From: an uncultured Methylibium sp.
GTDB taxonomy: Bacteria > Pseudomonadota > Gammaproteobacteria > Burkholderiales > Burkholderiaceae_C
DNA length: 64,000 bases
Reading direction: 5' to 3'
Assembly (NCBI RefSeq): GCF_902826655.1
Contig: NZ_CADEFR010000003.1
Location: 105,363 to 169,362 of the forward strand
Shown one piece after another: positions 26,658 through 35,548 of the stretch. Position numbers and translations under genes: made by a program. Every line of letters begins with the position of its first letter. Within the stretch, counting starts at the first letter, position 1. The notes below the pieces were generated by a model. It was not told the origin of the DNA and searched no databases. It saw nothing but the letters and a program-made list of their open reading frames with translations.

Positions 26658-27773
26658 TCAACGAAGCTTGAGGTCGTCGTCGGAGAAGCGCACGCCGATC
26701 GGCTCGATCAGCAGTTGCTTCGGCCCCGCCTCGACCGCGCCCGCGACCCAGGCCGCGACGCCCGTGGCCTTCGCGACCTCGACGGTGCGCGCTGCGTCCG
26801 CGGCCTTGACGAAGAGCGCGAAGCCCGCGCCCATGTTCAGCGTCGAGTAGGCCTCGCGCGCGTCGTGGCCGGCGTGCCGGGCGATGAACTCCAGCACCGG
26901 TGGCACCGGCGGCACGGTGTGGATGCGGTAGGTGTGGGTCGCGGGGTGGCGCAGCAGCTTGCGCCAGCCGTGGCCGGTGATGTTGGCGCTGTAGTGCGGC
27001 ACGATGCCGGCCTGCCACAGCCCCTCGGTCACCGGCGAATACAGCGCCGTCGGCGCGAGCAGGGCTTCGCCGTAGCTCAGGCCCGGCGCCACTTCGGTGA
27101 GGTAGCCCTGCGGCAGCCGTTCCACCAGCTTGCGCGCCAGGCTCAGGCCGTTGGCGTGGATACCGCTCGAGGCCAGCAGCACGATCGCGTCGCCCGGTGC
27201 CAGCGCGTCGCCGACCGAGAGCCGGCTCTTCGGGTTGATCAGTCCGGTGCAGGACGCCGCGAGGTCGATGCGCCCGGCCTCGACGATGCCGGCCAGCGCC
27301 GGTGTCTCGCCGCCGCCCCAGGCCACGCCGCAGACGTCGCAGGCGCGTTTCCAACCGGCCACCAGCGCCTGCGCTCGTTGGGCGTCGCCGAACCAGTCGC
27401 TGCCGCCGGCGGCCCAGTAGGCCTGCACCACCAGCGGCGTCGCGCCGACGGTGATCAGGTCGTTGATCGCCATCGCGATGGTGTCCTGCGCGATGCGGTC
27501 GTACCAGCTCCTGCCGGTGAGCGCCTGCATCTCGTCGGCGACCAGCGCCTTGCTGCCCAGGCACTCGACGATGCTGGCCAGGTAGAAAGGGCCAACGTCG
27601 ACGACGTAGGCCGACTCGCCACGCGAGGCCGCGACCTCGCCGAAGCCGTGCGCCGCCAGGTTGATCGCGGTGTCCTTCGCGGCGCGCTGCGCGGCCACCT
27701 TCAGCGGATCGATGAGGTCGTAGTTGACGCCGGCCTGTTCGTAGCTCAGCGGGGTGGGTGCAGCGGTGGTCAT
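26658..27773 (-). CDS. AIR synthase (PurM)-like protein, divergent paralogue
   Basis: A 371-residue protein with the PurM fold: it starts LSYEQAGVNYDLIDPLK, contains AMAINDLITVGATPLVVQAYW and VAWGGGETPALAGIV, and ends with NITGHGWRKLLRHP and STLNMGAGFALFV, all alignable with AIR synthase. The diagnostic ATP/Mg motif of true PurM (TDGVGTK) is replaced by ECLGSKALVADE, and the glycine-rich N-terminal segment is different. It may therefore be an AIR-synthase-related enzyme of unknown reaction, with the housekeeping purM located elsewhere, but a divergent purM cannot be excluded. It is divergent from dnaX with an 84-base gap. Confidence 0.65.
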   Translation of the reverse strand: MTTAAPTPLSYEQAGVNYDLIDPLKVAAQRAAKDTAINLAAHGFGEVAASRGESAYVVDVGPFYLASIVECLGSKALVADEMQALTGRSWYDRIAQDTIAMAINDLITVGATPLVVQAYWAAGGSDWFGDAQRAQALVAGWKRACDVCGVAWGGGETPALAGIVEAGRIDLAASCTGLINPKSRLSVGDALAPGDAIVLLASSGIHANGLSLARKLVERLPQGYLTEVAPGLSYGEALLAPTALYSPVTEGLWQAGIVPHYSANITGHGWRKLLRHPATHTYRIHTVPPVPPVLEFIARHAGHDAREAYSTLNMGAGFALFVKAADAARTVEVAKATGVAAWVAGAVEAGPKQLLIEPIGVRFSDDDLKLR

Positions 27774-27857
27774 GGGCGGGCAGGGGGCGCGAGTGCGCCG
27801 GATTATCCGGCACCGCGCCGCCGCGGGGCCTTGCGCTGCCCCGGTAAACTGATTCGC

Positions 27858-29642
27858 ATGAGCACCCTGGTCCTGGCCCGCAAGTACCGTCCGCGCCACT
27901 TCGGCGAGATGGTCGGCCAGGAGCACGTGGTGCGCGCGCTGGCCAACGCGCTGGGCTCGCAACGCCTGCATCACGCCTACCTCTTCACCGGCACGCGCGG
28001 CGTCGGCAAGACCACGGTCTCGCGCATCCTCGCCAAGAGCCTCAACTGCACCGGGCTCGACGGCCAGGGCGGCATCACCGCCCAGCCCTGCGGCGTCTGC
28101 CCGGCCTGCCGCGACATCGATGCCGGCCGCTTCGTCGACTACACCGAGCTCGACGCGGCCAGCAACCGCGGCGTCGACGAGATCCAGCAGCTGCTGGAGC
28201 AGTCGGCCTACAAACCGGTGGTCGGGCGCTTCAAGGTCTTCATGATCGACGAAGTGCACATGCTGTCGACGACGGCCTTCAACGCGATGCTGAAGACGCT
28301 GGAGGAGCCGCCCGAGTACCTGAAGTTCGTGCTGGCCACGACGGACCCGCAGAAGGTGCCGGTCACCGTGTTGAGCCGCTGCCTGCAGTTCAACCTGCGG
28401 CCGATGCCGCCCGAGGTCGTGCGCACGCACCTGCAGCAGGTGCTGGCCAGCGAGTCCATCGAGGCCGAGCCCGGTGCGCTGCGCCTGCTGGCGCGCGGCG
28501 CGCACGGCTCGATGCGCGACGCGCTCTCGCTCACCGACCAGGCGATCGCCTTCGGCGCCGGTGCGCTGACCGAGGCGGGCGTGCGCCAGATGCTCGGCGC
28601 CGTCGAGCGCAGCCACGTCTATGCGCTGATCGATGCGCTGGCCGCCGGCGACGGTGCGGCCGTGGTCGCCACCGCGGACGCCTTGCGCGCCGAGGGGCTG
28701 TCGGCCGAGGGCGCGCTCGAGGAGATGACCGTGGTGCTGCAGCAGATGGCGCTGCTGCAGGCCGTGCCCGGCGCGCTGGACGCCGACGATCCCGACACCG
28801 CCGCGCTCGAGCAGCGCGCCGGCCTGCTGCCGCCCGACGAGACCCAGCTGCTCTACAGCATCGCGCTGCACGGCCGCGGCGAGCTGGCGCTGGCGCCCGA
28901 TGAGTACGGCGGTCTGGTGATGGTGCTGTTGCGCATGCTGGCCTTCCGGCCGGGCGGGGCGACGCGGTCGGTGCCGCCGCGCGCTGCCGCCGCGCCGTCC
29001 TCGGCGGCGCCGGCGCCGCGACCCGCACCGGCGGTGCCGCTGGCGCGCAATCCGGCCGTGGCCAGCACCGCGGTCGCACCGGCCAGCAAGCCCGCGCCGG
29101 TCCAGGCGACGGCGCCCGCGGCCGGCGTGCCGCCGTGGGAAGAAGAGATCCCGATCGAGGCCGAGGCGCCGGTCGCGCCGGCCGCGCCGCGGTCCGCGCG
29201 CGCGCCTGCGCTTGCACCGGTGGCCGATGCGGCGCCGCTCGTCACCGGCCCGCTCGGCGATCGCTGGCACGCGCTGGTGCAGTCGCTCGTGGCCGCCAAT
29301 GCGGTGGCTGCGCTGGTGCGCGAGCTGGCACTGCAGGCCGAGTGCACCGCCATCGACGGCGGCGAGACGCGCTTCGCCTTGCGCGTCGAGCGCGAGGCCC
29401 TGCGCAACCCCGCGCATGCCGACAAGCTGCAGGCCGCGCTGGCGCAGGTGCTGGGCCACGCGGTCGCGCTCGAGGTCGAGGCCGGCGCGGTCGTCGACAC
29501 GCCGGCGCGCCGCGACGCCGCAGCGCGCGAGGCACGCCAGCGCGCGGCCGAGGCCGAGATCGATGCCGACCCGTTCGTCGTGCAGATGCTGTCGCAGTAC
29601 AAGACGGCGCGCATCGTGCCGGGGTCGGTCAAGCCGACCTGA
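27858..29642 (+). CDS. dnaX: DNA polymerase III subunits gamma/tau
   Basis: A 594-residue clamp-loader ATPase. It begins [20 protein letters not shown] and has Walker [10 protein letters not shown], the zinc-module cysteines (C near NCTGLDG, CGVCPAC), Walker [10 protein letters not shown], sensor [15 protein letters not shown], and an Ala/Pro-rich linker (about 380-450) before the tau-specific C-terminal domain. It loads the beta clamp and couples the replicase to helicase. I saw no poly-A slippery heptamer for making gamma by frameshift. It is followed by ybaB (22 bases) and recR, the standard bacterial order. Confidence 0.95.
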   Translation: MSTLVLARKYRPRHFGEMVGQEHVVRALANALGSQRLHHAYLFTGTRGVGKTTVSRILAKSLNCTGLDGQGGITAQPCGVCPACRDIDAGRFVDYTELDAASNRGVDEIQQLLEQSAYKPVVGRFKVFMIDEVHMLSTTAFNAMLKTLEEPPEYLKFVLATTDPQKVPVTVLSRCLQFNLRPMPPEVVRTHLQQVLASESIEAEPGALRLLARGAHGSMRDALSLTDQAIAFGAGALTEAGVRQMLGAVERSHVYALIDALAAGDGAAVVATADALRAEGLSAEGALEEMTVVLQQMALLQAVPGALDADDPDTAALEQRAGLLPPDETQLLYSIALHGRGELALAPDEYGGLVMVLLRMLAFRPGGATRSVPPRAAAAPSSAAPAPRPAPAVPLARNPAVASTAVAPASKPAPVQATAPAAGVPPWEEEIPIEAEAPVAPAAPRSARAPALAPVADAAPLVTGPLGDRWHALVQSLVAANAVAALVRELALQAECTAIDGGETRFALRVEREALRNPAHADKLQAALAQVLGHAVALEVEAGAVVDTPARRDAAAREARQRAAEAEIDADPFVVQMLSQYKTARIVPGSVKPT

Positions 29643-29664
29643 CGATCATTTTCTGGAGAACGAG

Positions 29665-29991
29665 ATGCTCAAAGGACAACTGGCCGGCCTGATGAAGCAG
29701 GCGCAGGCGATGCAGGACAACCTGAAGAAGGCGCAGGACGAGCTGGCGCTGATCGAGGTCGAGGGCCAGTCGGGCGCCGGCCTCGTGAAGGTCGTGATGA
29801 CCTGCAAGCACGACGTGAAGCGCATCACCATCGACCCCAGCCTGCTGGCCGACGACAAGGACATGCTCGAGGACCTGGTCGCCGCCGCCGTCAACGACGC
29901 GGTGCGCCGCGCCGCCGCGACCAGCGAGGAGAAGATGGGCAAGCTCACCGCCGGCATGCCGATGCCTCCGGGGATGAAGTTCCCCTTCTGA
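29665..29991 (+). CDS. ybaB: YbaB/EbfC nucleoid-associated protein
   Basis: A 108-residue YbaB/EbfC family DNA-binding protein ([19 protein letters not shown] at the start, [17 protein letters not shown]-type strand in the middle, [11 protein letters not shown] at the end). It forms dimers that bind DNA without strong sequence specificity. It lies between dnaX and recR, with a TCTGGAGAA ribosome site before the ATG, and its stop is 4 bases before the recR start. This dnaX-ybaB-recR operon is conserved. Confidence 0.93.
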   Translation: MLKGQLAGLMKQAQAMQDNLKKAQDELALIEVEGQSGAGLVKVVMTCKHDVKRITIDPSLLADDKDMLEDLVAAAVNDAVRRAAATSEEKMGKLTAGMPMPPGMKFPF

Positions 29992-29995
29992 CCCC

Positions 29996-30580
29996 GTGGC
30001 CTCGTCGCTCGACCAGCTGACCGAGGCGCTGCGGCGCCTGCCGGGTGTCGGCGTCAAGTCGGCGCAGCGCATGGCCTACCACCTGCTGCAGCACGACCGC
30101 GGCGGCGCGCAGCAGCTGGCGCGGGCGCTCGAAGGCGCCGTGGCGACGGTGCGCCACTGCGCGCGCTGCCACACCTTCACCGAGGCCGAGGTCTGCAGCA
30201 CCTGCCTCGATCCGGCGCGCGAGCGACGCCAGCTCTGCGTCGTCGAGACGCCGGCCGACCAGGCCGCGGTCGAGCGCAGCGGCAGCTACCACGGCCTCTA
30301 CTTCGTGCTGATGGGGCGGCTGTCGCCGCTCGACGGCATCGGCGTGCGCGACATCGGCCTGGCCGCGCTGCTGGAGCGCGCGACCGACGGCGAGGTGCAG
30401 GAGCTGATCGTCGCGACCAACTTCACCGCCGAGGGCGAGGCCACGGCGCACGTGATCGCGCAGGCGCTCAAGGGGCGCGGCGTGACCGTCACGCGACTGG
30501 CGCGCGGCGTGCCGGTCGGCAGCGAGCTCGAGTACGTCGACCTCGGCACGATCGCGCACGCGCTCAGCGACCGGCGCTGA
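29996..30580 (+). CDS. recR: Recombination mediator RecR
   Basis: A 194-residue RecR: helix-hairpin-helix [20 protein letters not shown], zinc finger [16 protein letters not shown], Toprim domain ([20 protein letters not shown]) and C-terminal [16 protein letters not shown]. It acts with RecO/RecF to load RecA on gapped DNA. The start is a GTG at 29996 right after ybaB. Length is normal for the family. Confidence 0.94.
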   Translation: MASSLDQLTEALRRLPGVGVKSAQRMAYHLLQHDRGGAQQLARALEGAVATVRHCARCHTFTEAEVCSTCLDPARERRQLCVVETPADQAAVERSGSYHGLYFVLMGRLSPLDGIGVRDIGLAALLERATDGEVQELIVATNFTAEGEATAHVIAQALKGRGVTVTRLARGVPVGSELEYVDLGTIAHALSDRR

Positions 30581-30598
30581 GCGCCGGCGCAGAACCGG

Positions 30599-32170
30599 TC
30601 AGCGCCTGCCGGCCTTGGCGCGCTTGCTGCTGGTGGCCTTCTTGGCGGTGCGCGTGCCCTTCTTGGCCGCCGCCTTGGCCGGTACGTAGAGCACCACCGC
30701 CTGGCCGGTGGCGAAGGACGCCCCGGCCGAGACCTTGTTCCAGGTCGCGAGGCTGGCCGCGCTGACGCGGTAGCGCGTCGCGATCGAGGCCACGCTGTCG
30801 CCCTTGCGCGCCTTCACCGTCGTGCGCCGCAGGTTGGGGCCGTCGGACACCAGGTGCATGGCCGCGTTGTCGGCGACGCGCTCCGACACATCCTGGTGGC
30901 GCTGGTGGTTGCGCGGGACCAGCAGCGTCGAGCCGGCCTTGATCAGCATGCGCGGCGGGATGCGGTTGACGTCGCGCAGCGCTTCCTCGCTCATGCCGGC
31001 CTGCTTGGCCGCGTCGCCCGGCTTCATGGTCCTGGGCACGGTCCAGGCGGTCCAGCTGGCCAGCGGCCCCTGGTGCTGGCGCAGCGCGATCAGGAAGTCG
31101 TTCGCGTTGTCGTAGGGCAGCAGCACCTGCGGCGTGCCGGCCGCCAGGATCACCGGCCGGTTGAGCTGCGGGTTCAGGGCCTGGAACTCGCTCATCGTCA
31201 GGCCGGCCAGGCGCGCCACCAGCGCCACGTCGACGTCGCGCTGGATCGGCACGCTGAGGAAGTAGGGGTGGTTCTCGAGCGTCGGCAGCACCAGGCCGAA
31301 GTCCTGCGGCCGCGCGACGATGTTCTTCACGGCCTGCAGCTTGGGCACGTAGTAGCGCGTCTCGAGCGGCATCTTCAGGCTGAGGTAGTCGGTCGGCAGC
31401 CCGGCCTTCTGGTTGCGCGCCATCGCGCGGCCGACGCTGCCCTCGCCCCAGTTGTAGGCGGCCAGCGCCAGGTGCCAGTCGCCGAACTGGGCATGCAGCT
31501 TCTGCAGGTAGTCGAGCGCGGCGCGCGTCGACGCCAGCACGTCGCGGCGCTCGTCGCGGAAGATGTTCTGCGTCAGGTCGTAGTGCTTGCCGGTCGAGGG
31601 GATGAACTGCCACATGCCCGAGGCCTTGGCCGAGGACATCGCCTGGGGGTTGAATGCGCTCTCGATGAAGGGCAGCAGCGCCAGCTCGGTGGGCATGCCG
31701 CGGCGCTCGATCTCGTCGACGATGTGATAGAGGTAGCGGCTGGAGCGCTCGGTCATGCGCTGCACGTAGTCGGGTCGCGTCGCGTACCACTGCTCGCGGT
31801 TGCGCACGAGGTCGGTGTCGAGGTCGGGCATCGCGAAGCCGCGTCGCACCCGCACCCACAGGTCGCGCTGGGCCGTGTCGTCGGCCAGGTTGACGGGCTC
31901 CTCGGGACGCACCGGATCGGTCGGCGTGCCGGCGGCGACGGCGGGCGGCTCGCCGGGTGCGGCCGGCACCGACCCGGACGCGGCGACGGCCGGCGCGGAG
32001 GCGGCGACCGGCGCCGGCACGGAGGCCGCCGCGACCGGCACGCTGGCCGCCGAGGCGGCGGATGCGACCGGGGGCGGCACCGGTGTCGGGGCCGTGGCGC
32101 AGGCCGCCAGCAGCAGCGTCAGGGCCAGGGAAGGTGCAAGACGCTGCAGCAGGGCGGTGGGGCGCTTCAT
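30599..32170 (-). CDS. mltD: Membrane-bound lytic murein transglycosylase D
   Basis: A 523-residue lipoprotein (signal [14 protein letters not shown]) with an Ala/Pro/Val-rich tether (about 25-90), a lysozyme-like SLT domain (catalytic Glu in [18 protein letters not shown], then [17 protein letters not shown] and [16 protein letters not shown]) and at least two LysM peptidoglycan-binding repeats, the last near [17 protein letters not shown], before a Lys-rich tail. It cleaves glycan strands at the outer-membrane inner face. The ATG at 32170 overlaps the gloB stop by four bases; a start at 32188 would add six residues but spoil the signal peptide. gloB-mltD is a known pairing. Confidence 0.92.
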   Translation of the reverse strand: MKRPTALLQRLAPSLALTLLLAACATAPTPVPPPVASAASAASVPVAAASVPAPVAASAPAVAASGSVPAAPGEPPAVAAGTPTDPVRPEEPVNLADDTAQRDLWVRVRRGFAMPDLDTDLVRNREQWYATRPDYVQRMTERSSRYLYHIVDEIERRGMPTELALLPFIESAFNPQAMSSAKASGMWQFIPSTGKHYDLTQNIFRDERRDVLASTRAALDYLQKLHAQFGDWHLALAAYNWGEGSVGRAMARNQKAGLPTDYLSLKMPLETRYYVPKLQAVKNIVARPQDFGLVLPTLENHPYFLSVPIQRDVDVALVARLAGLTMSEFQALNPQLNRPVILAAGTPQVLLPYDNANDFLIALRQHQGPLASWTAWTVPRTMKPGDAAKQAGMSEEALRDVNRIPPRMLIKAGSTLLVPRNHQRHQDVSERVADNAAMHLVSDGPNLRRTTVKARKGDSVASIATRYRVSAASLATWNKVSAGASFATGQAVVLYVPAKAAAKKGTRTAKKATSSKRAKAGRR

Positions 32171-32937
32171 CGGAATTCGTTCTTCCACTGTCGCAATGCG
32201 GCGAGCACGCTCACCGCATCGTCGCCGGTCGCGCCGTGGGCCCGCGCCGCGGCGCGGACCTCGGGTTCGGCGACCCGCAGGAAAGGATTGACCTGCCGTT
32301 CGGTGGACACGCTGCTGGGCAGCGTCGGCAGGTCGCGTCGGCGCAGCGATTCGCAGCGCGCGCTGTAGTCGACCAGTTCGGCGTTGCCGGGTTCCACGGC
32401 GCGCGCGAACTTCAGGTTGGACAGCGTGTACTCGTGGGCGCAGCAGACCCGCGTGTCGCCCGGCAGCGCCGCCAGCCGCGACAGCGAGGCATGCATCTGC
32501 GCCGGCGTGCCCTCGAACAGGCGGCCGCAGCCGCCGCTGAACAGCGTGTCGCCGCAGAACAGGATCGGCGCCTGGCCGGCCGGCCGGCCGAAGTAGGCGA
32601 TGTGGCCGGCCGTGTGGCCCGGCACGTCGATGACCTCGAAGCGCGTGCCGAACAGGTCGACCGCGTCACCGCCGCGCAGCGGCACGTTGGGTTCGGGGAT
32701 GGACTCGGTCGCCGGCGCCCACACCGGCCCCTGCAGGCGATCGCGCAGCGCATCGACGCCGCCGACGTGGTCGCCGTGGTGGTGGGTCACTACAATCGCC
32801 GACAGCTTCAGCGACCGCTCGTCGAGAGCACGAACGACCGGTGCTGCGTCCCCCGGATCGACGACGATGGCCGACACGCCATCGTGAAGCATCCAGATGT
32901 AGTTGTCGGTGAAGGCGGGAACAGCAAGCAGGTCCAT
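32167..32937 (-). CDS. gloB: Hydroxyacylglutathione hydrolase (glyoxalase II)
   Basis: A 256-residue metallo-beta-lactamase-fold enzyme. The metal site [10 protein letters not shown] is clear, along with [29 protein letters not shown] and [14 protein letters not shown]. It hydrolyses S-lactoylglutathione to lactate and glutathione, the second step of methylglyoxal removal. It is translationally coupled to mltD (ATGA). Its start codon region (32935-32937) overlaps the proposed ATG of the divergent methyltransferase, so the promoters must lie inside each other's coding starts. Confidence 0.94.
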   Translation of the reverse strand: MDLLAVPAFTDNYIWMLHDGVSAIVVDPGDAAPVVRALDERSLKLSAIVVTHHHGDHVGGVDALRDRLQGPVWAPATESIPEPNVPLRGGDAVDLFGTRFEVIDVPGHTAGHIAYFGRPAGQAPILFCGDTLFSGGCGRLFEGTPAQMHASLSRLAALPGDTRVCCAHEYTLSNLKFARAVEPGNAELVDYSARCESLRRRDLPTLPSSVSTERQVNPFLRVAEPEVRAAARAHGATGDDAVSVLAALRQWKNEFR

Positions 32938-33766
32938 GACGCAAGAGGCTTCGAGTATAGATTTGCCGCGCTGGCTGCAGACACCGCCGGGACGCTACGT
33001 CCTGGACTGGGAGCAGGCGCGCATCGATGCCCACGTGGCCGACGTCTTCGGCTTCCACGCGCTGCAGCTCGGCCTGCCCGAGATCGACGCGCTGCGCGCC
33101 AACCGCATGCCGCACCGCTGGCTCGCGCGCCCGGGCGTCACGCCCGCCGCGGCCCGCGAGGCCGACCACGACGCCCCGCCGGCGCCGATGCCGGCGACAT
33201 CGCTGCTGTGCGACTTCGAGGCGCTGCCGTTCCCGAGCCAGAGCCTGGACCTGGTCGTGCTGCCGCACACGCTGGAGTTCGCGCGCGACGCCCACCACAC
33301 GCTGCGCGAGGTCGAGCGCGTGCTGGTGCCCGAGGGCCGCGTGGTCATCGTCGGCTTCAACCCGGCCAGCCTGTGGGGTTTGCGGCAGTGGGGCGGGCGC
33401 TGGTCGCGCCGGCTGGGCGCCGGCGGCAACGGCGCCAGCCTGTTCCTGCCGCGCGCCGGCGAGTTCATCGCCAACCGCCGGCTGCGCGACTGGCTGCGCC
33501 TGCTCAGCTTCGAGGTCGAGGGCGGTGCCTTCGGCTGCTACCGGCCGGCGCTGCGCTCCCAGCCGTGGCTGGACCGCTGGGGCTGGATGGAGAAAGCCGG
33601 CGACCGCTGGTGGCCGATGTTCGGTGCGGTCTACCTCGTCACGGCCGTCAAGCGCGTGCGCGGCATGCGGCTGATCGGCCTGGCGCGCGGCAAGGCCCCG
33701 AAGTCGCGCGCCGCGCCGGCCGTGGTGAGCCACCGGCACCGCGAACTGAGCGAGGAGCTGGAGTGA
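32936..33766 (+). CDS. SAM-dependent methyltransferase (type 11-like)
   Basis: A 276-residue methyltransferase-like protein. The acidic SAM-binding post-motif is [17 protein letters not shown], followed by [21 protein letters not shown]. The canonical glycine-rich motif I is not obvious ([14 protein letters not shown] occupies the region), so the protein is a degenerate or variant type. It sits between gloB and rnhA, a place where betaproteobacteria often have this gene. The ATG at 32936 overlaps the gloB start codon on the other strand; a TTG at 32963 is an alternative. The stop overlaps the rnhA GTG. Substrate unknown. Confidence 0.8.
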   Translation: MTQEASSIDLPRWLQTPPGRYVLDWEQARIDAHVADVFGFHALQLGLPEIDALRANRMPHRWLARPGVTPAAAREADHDAPPAPMPATSLLCDFEALPFPSQSLDLVVLPHTLEFARDAHHTLREVERVLVPEGRVVIVGFNPASLWGLRQWGGRWSRRLGAGGNGASLFLPRAGEFIANRRLRDWLRLLSFEVEGGAFGCYRPALRSQPWLDRWGWMEKAGDRWWPMFGAVYLVTAVKRVRGMRLIGLARGKAPKSRAAPAVVSHRHRELSEELE

Positions 33767-34233
33767 GCGCGGCCCGCAGCGTCAGCGACGTGATCGCCCG
33801 CCCGGCCGTGACCATCTACACCGACGGCGCCTGCAAGGGCAACCCGGGGCCTGGCGGCTGGGGCGCCTGGCTGTCGAGCGACGGCCACGAGAAGGAACTC
33901 AGCGGCGGCGAGGCCAGCACCACCAACAACCGCATGGAGCTGACCGCGGTGATCGAGGCCCTGGGCTCGCTCAAGCGCAGCTGCAAGGTCGCGCTGTACA
34001 CCGACAGCGAGTACGTCCGCAAGGGCATCACCGAATGGATCCACGGCTGGAAGCAGCGCGGCTGGAAGACCGCCGACCGCAAGCCGGTCAAGAACGCCGA
34101 CCTGTGGCAGAAGCTCGAGTCCCTGGCCTCGGTGCACCATGTCGACTGGCACTGGGTCAAGGGCCACGCCGGCGACCCGGGCAACGAGCGCGCCGACGCA
34201 CTGGCCAACCAGGGCGTGGCGCGCTTCCTGTGA
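33763..34233 (+). CDS. rnhA: Ribonuclease HI
   Basis: A 156-residue RNase HI with the full set of acidic catalytic residues: Asp in [16 protein letters not shown], Glu in [13 protein letters not shown], Asp in [11 protein letters not shown], and Asp in [10 protein letters not shown], plus the HWVKGHAG loop. It cuts the RNA strand of RNA-DNA hybrids. The GTG start at 33763 overlaps the methyltransferase stop (GTGA), giving eleven residues before the first strand. Confidence 0.95.
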   Translation: MSAARSVSDVIARPAVTIYTDGACKGNPGPGGWGAWLSSDGHEKELSGGEASTTNNRMELTAVIEALGSLKRSCKVALYTDSEYVRKGITEWIHGWKQRGWKTADRKPVKNADLWQKLESLASVHHVDWHWVKGHAGDPGNERADALANQGVARFL

Positions 34234-34321
34234 GCCGGGCCGCCTTGTGTGAAGCAATGTTTCCCCTCGCCCGGCCGTGCGGTATGCAAAGCCGCTGCCG
34301 CCGCGCCGGGCCGCGGCGGTT

Positions 34322-34339
34322 CAGAATCCTGAGATTCTG
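34322..34339. promoter_or_regulatory. Inverted repeat before the second RND operon
   Basis: CAGAATC-CTGA-GATTCTG is a perfect 7-bp inverted repeat with a 4-base spacer that ends 14 bases before the RND adaptor ATG. This AT-richer element in GC-rich surroundings looks like an operator for a repressor, or a short hairpin over the ribosome site. No regulator gene is adjacent. Confidence 0.4.
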
Positions 34340-34353
34340 CTGACAAGCTCCCG

Positions 34354-35535
34354 ATGAAACGACTGCATCTCAGCGTGGCCGCCGTGGGCCTGATCGCCGC
34401 CTCGCTGCTGGCCTGGTGGTGGCAGCAGCGCGCACCGTCGTCGGCCTCGGGCGCCGGCGTCGCGAACGCGGCCCCCAGCGCCCCCGGCCGAGGCGCCACG
34501 CCGGCCGGGCCGGTGTCGGTCGAGGTGGCCCGCGCCGAGGCGCGCGACCTGACCGACGACACGACGGCCGTCGGCAGCCTGCGCTCGCGCCAGGGCGTGG
34601 TGATCCGCCCCGAGGTCAGCGGCCGCATCGTGCGGCTCGGCTTCGTCGACGGCCAGCGCGTGAAGCGCGGGCAGCTGCTGGTGCAGTTCGACGACTCGCT
34701 GCCGCAGGCCCAGCTGCGCCAGGCGCAGGCCCAGCTGGCGATCGCGCGCACGACGCTGCAGCGCAATGCCGAGCTGGTGGCGCAGAACTTCGTCACGCAG
34801 AGCGTGGTCGACCAGGCGCAGGCCAACGTCGCCGTGGCCGAGGCCCAGGTCGCGCTGGCGCGTGCCACGGTCGACAAGCTGCGCATCCTCGCGCCCTTCG
34901 ACGGCCAGGCCGGCATCCGCCAGGTCAACGTCGGCGACTACCTGAAGGACGGCGCCGACATCGTCGCGCTGGAGGACAGCTCCAGCGTCTACGTCGACTT
35001 CAACCTGCCCGAGCGCTTCGCCACGCGCATCAAGCCGCAGCAGAAGGTCGCGGTCGCGATCGACTCGCTGGCGGGGCAGACCTTCAGCGCCGTCGTCGAG
35101 GCGCTGGAGCCGCAGATCACCGCCGACGGCCGCGCCATCGCCGTGCGGGCCCGCGTGCCCAACGCCAGCGCGCAACTGCGTCCGGGCATGTTCGCGCGCG
35201 TCAAGGTCGTGCTGGGGCAGCGGCCGGGCGCGGTCCTGGTGCCCGAGGAGGCGCTGCTGCCGCAGGCCGGCAAGGAGCTGCTGATCAAGGTCGTCGACGG
35301 CCCCCGGGGCCCGACCTCGCAGCGGCTCGAGGTCCGCACCGGCCTGCGCCGCGACGGCAAGGTCGAGATCCTCGACGGCGTCGCCGCCGGCGACCGCATC
35401 GTCACCGCCGGTCAGCAGCAGCTGGCGCGCGGCGACGCGCTGCCGCTGAAGCTGGTCGAGCTGGGCGCCAAGCCGGCGCAGGCGGCACCGGTCGCGCCGT
35501 CCGGGCCGGCGGCGTCGGCGGCGCGCGCCGGCTGA
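34354..35535 (+). CDS. RND efflux periplasmic adaptor (second system)
   Basis: A 393-residue membrane fusion protein with an N-terminal membrane anchor (LHLSVAAVGLIAASLLAWWW) and no lipobox cysteine. The lipoyl halves are RQGVVIRPEVSGRIVRLGF and VDKLRILAPFDGQAGIRQVN, flanking a helical hairpin. The barrel domain contains VYVDFNLPERFATRIKPQQ and the C-terminal part NASAQLRPGMFARVKVVLGQ. It is the MexC/MdtA-like adaptor that bridges the permease to an outer-membrane channel. The permease gene starts 13 bases downstream. An inverted repeat lies just upstream. No channel gene follows. Confidence 0.88.
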   Translation: MKRLHLSVAAVGLIAASLLAWWWQQRAPSSASGAGVANAAPSAPGRGATPAGPVSVEVARAEARDLTDDTTAVGSLRSRQGVVIRPEVSGRIVRLGFVDGQRVKRGQLLVQFDDSLPQAQLRQAQAQLAIARTTLQRNAELVAQNFVTQSVVDQAQANVAVAEAQVALARATVDKLRILAPFDGQAGIRQVNVGDYLKDGADIVALEDSSSVYVDFNLPERFATRIKPQQKVAVAIDSLAGQTFSAVVEALEPQITADGRAIAVRARVPNASAQLRPGMFARVKVVLGQRPGAVLVPEEALLPQAGKELLIKVVDGPRGPTSQRLEVRTGLRRDGKVEILDGVAAGDRIVTAGQQQLARGDALPLKLVELGAKPAQAAPVAPSGPAASAARAG

Positions 35536-35548
35536 GCGGCAGGTCGCG

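Noticed and set aside
27858-29642. Programmed frameshift in dnaX for gamma
   Set aside because: I found no A-run or AAAAAAG heptamer; the linker is coded by GC-rich codons.
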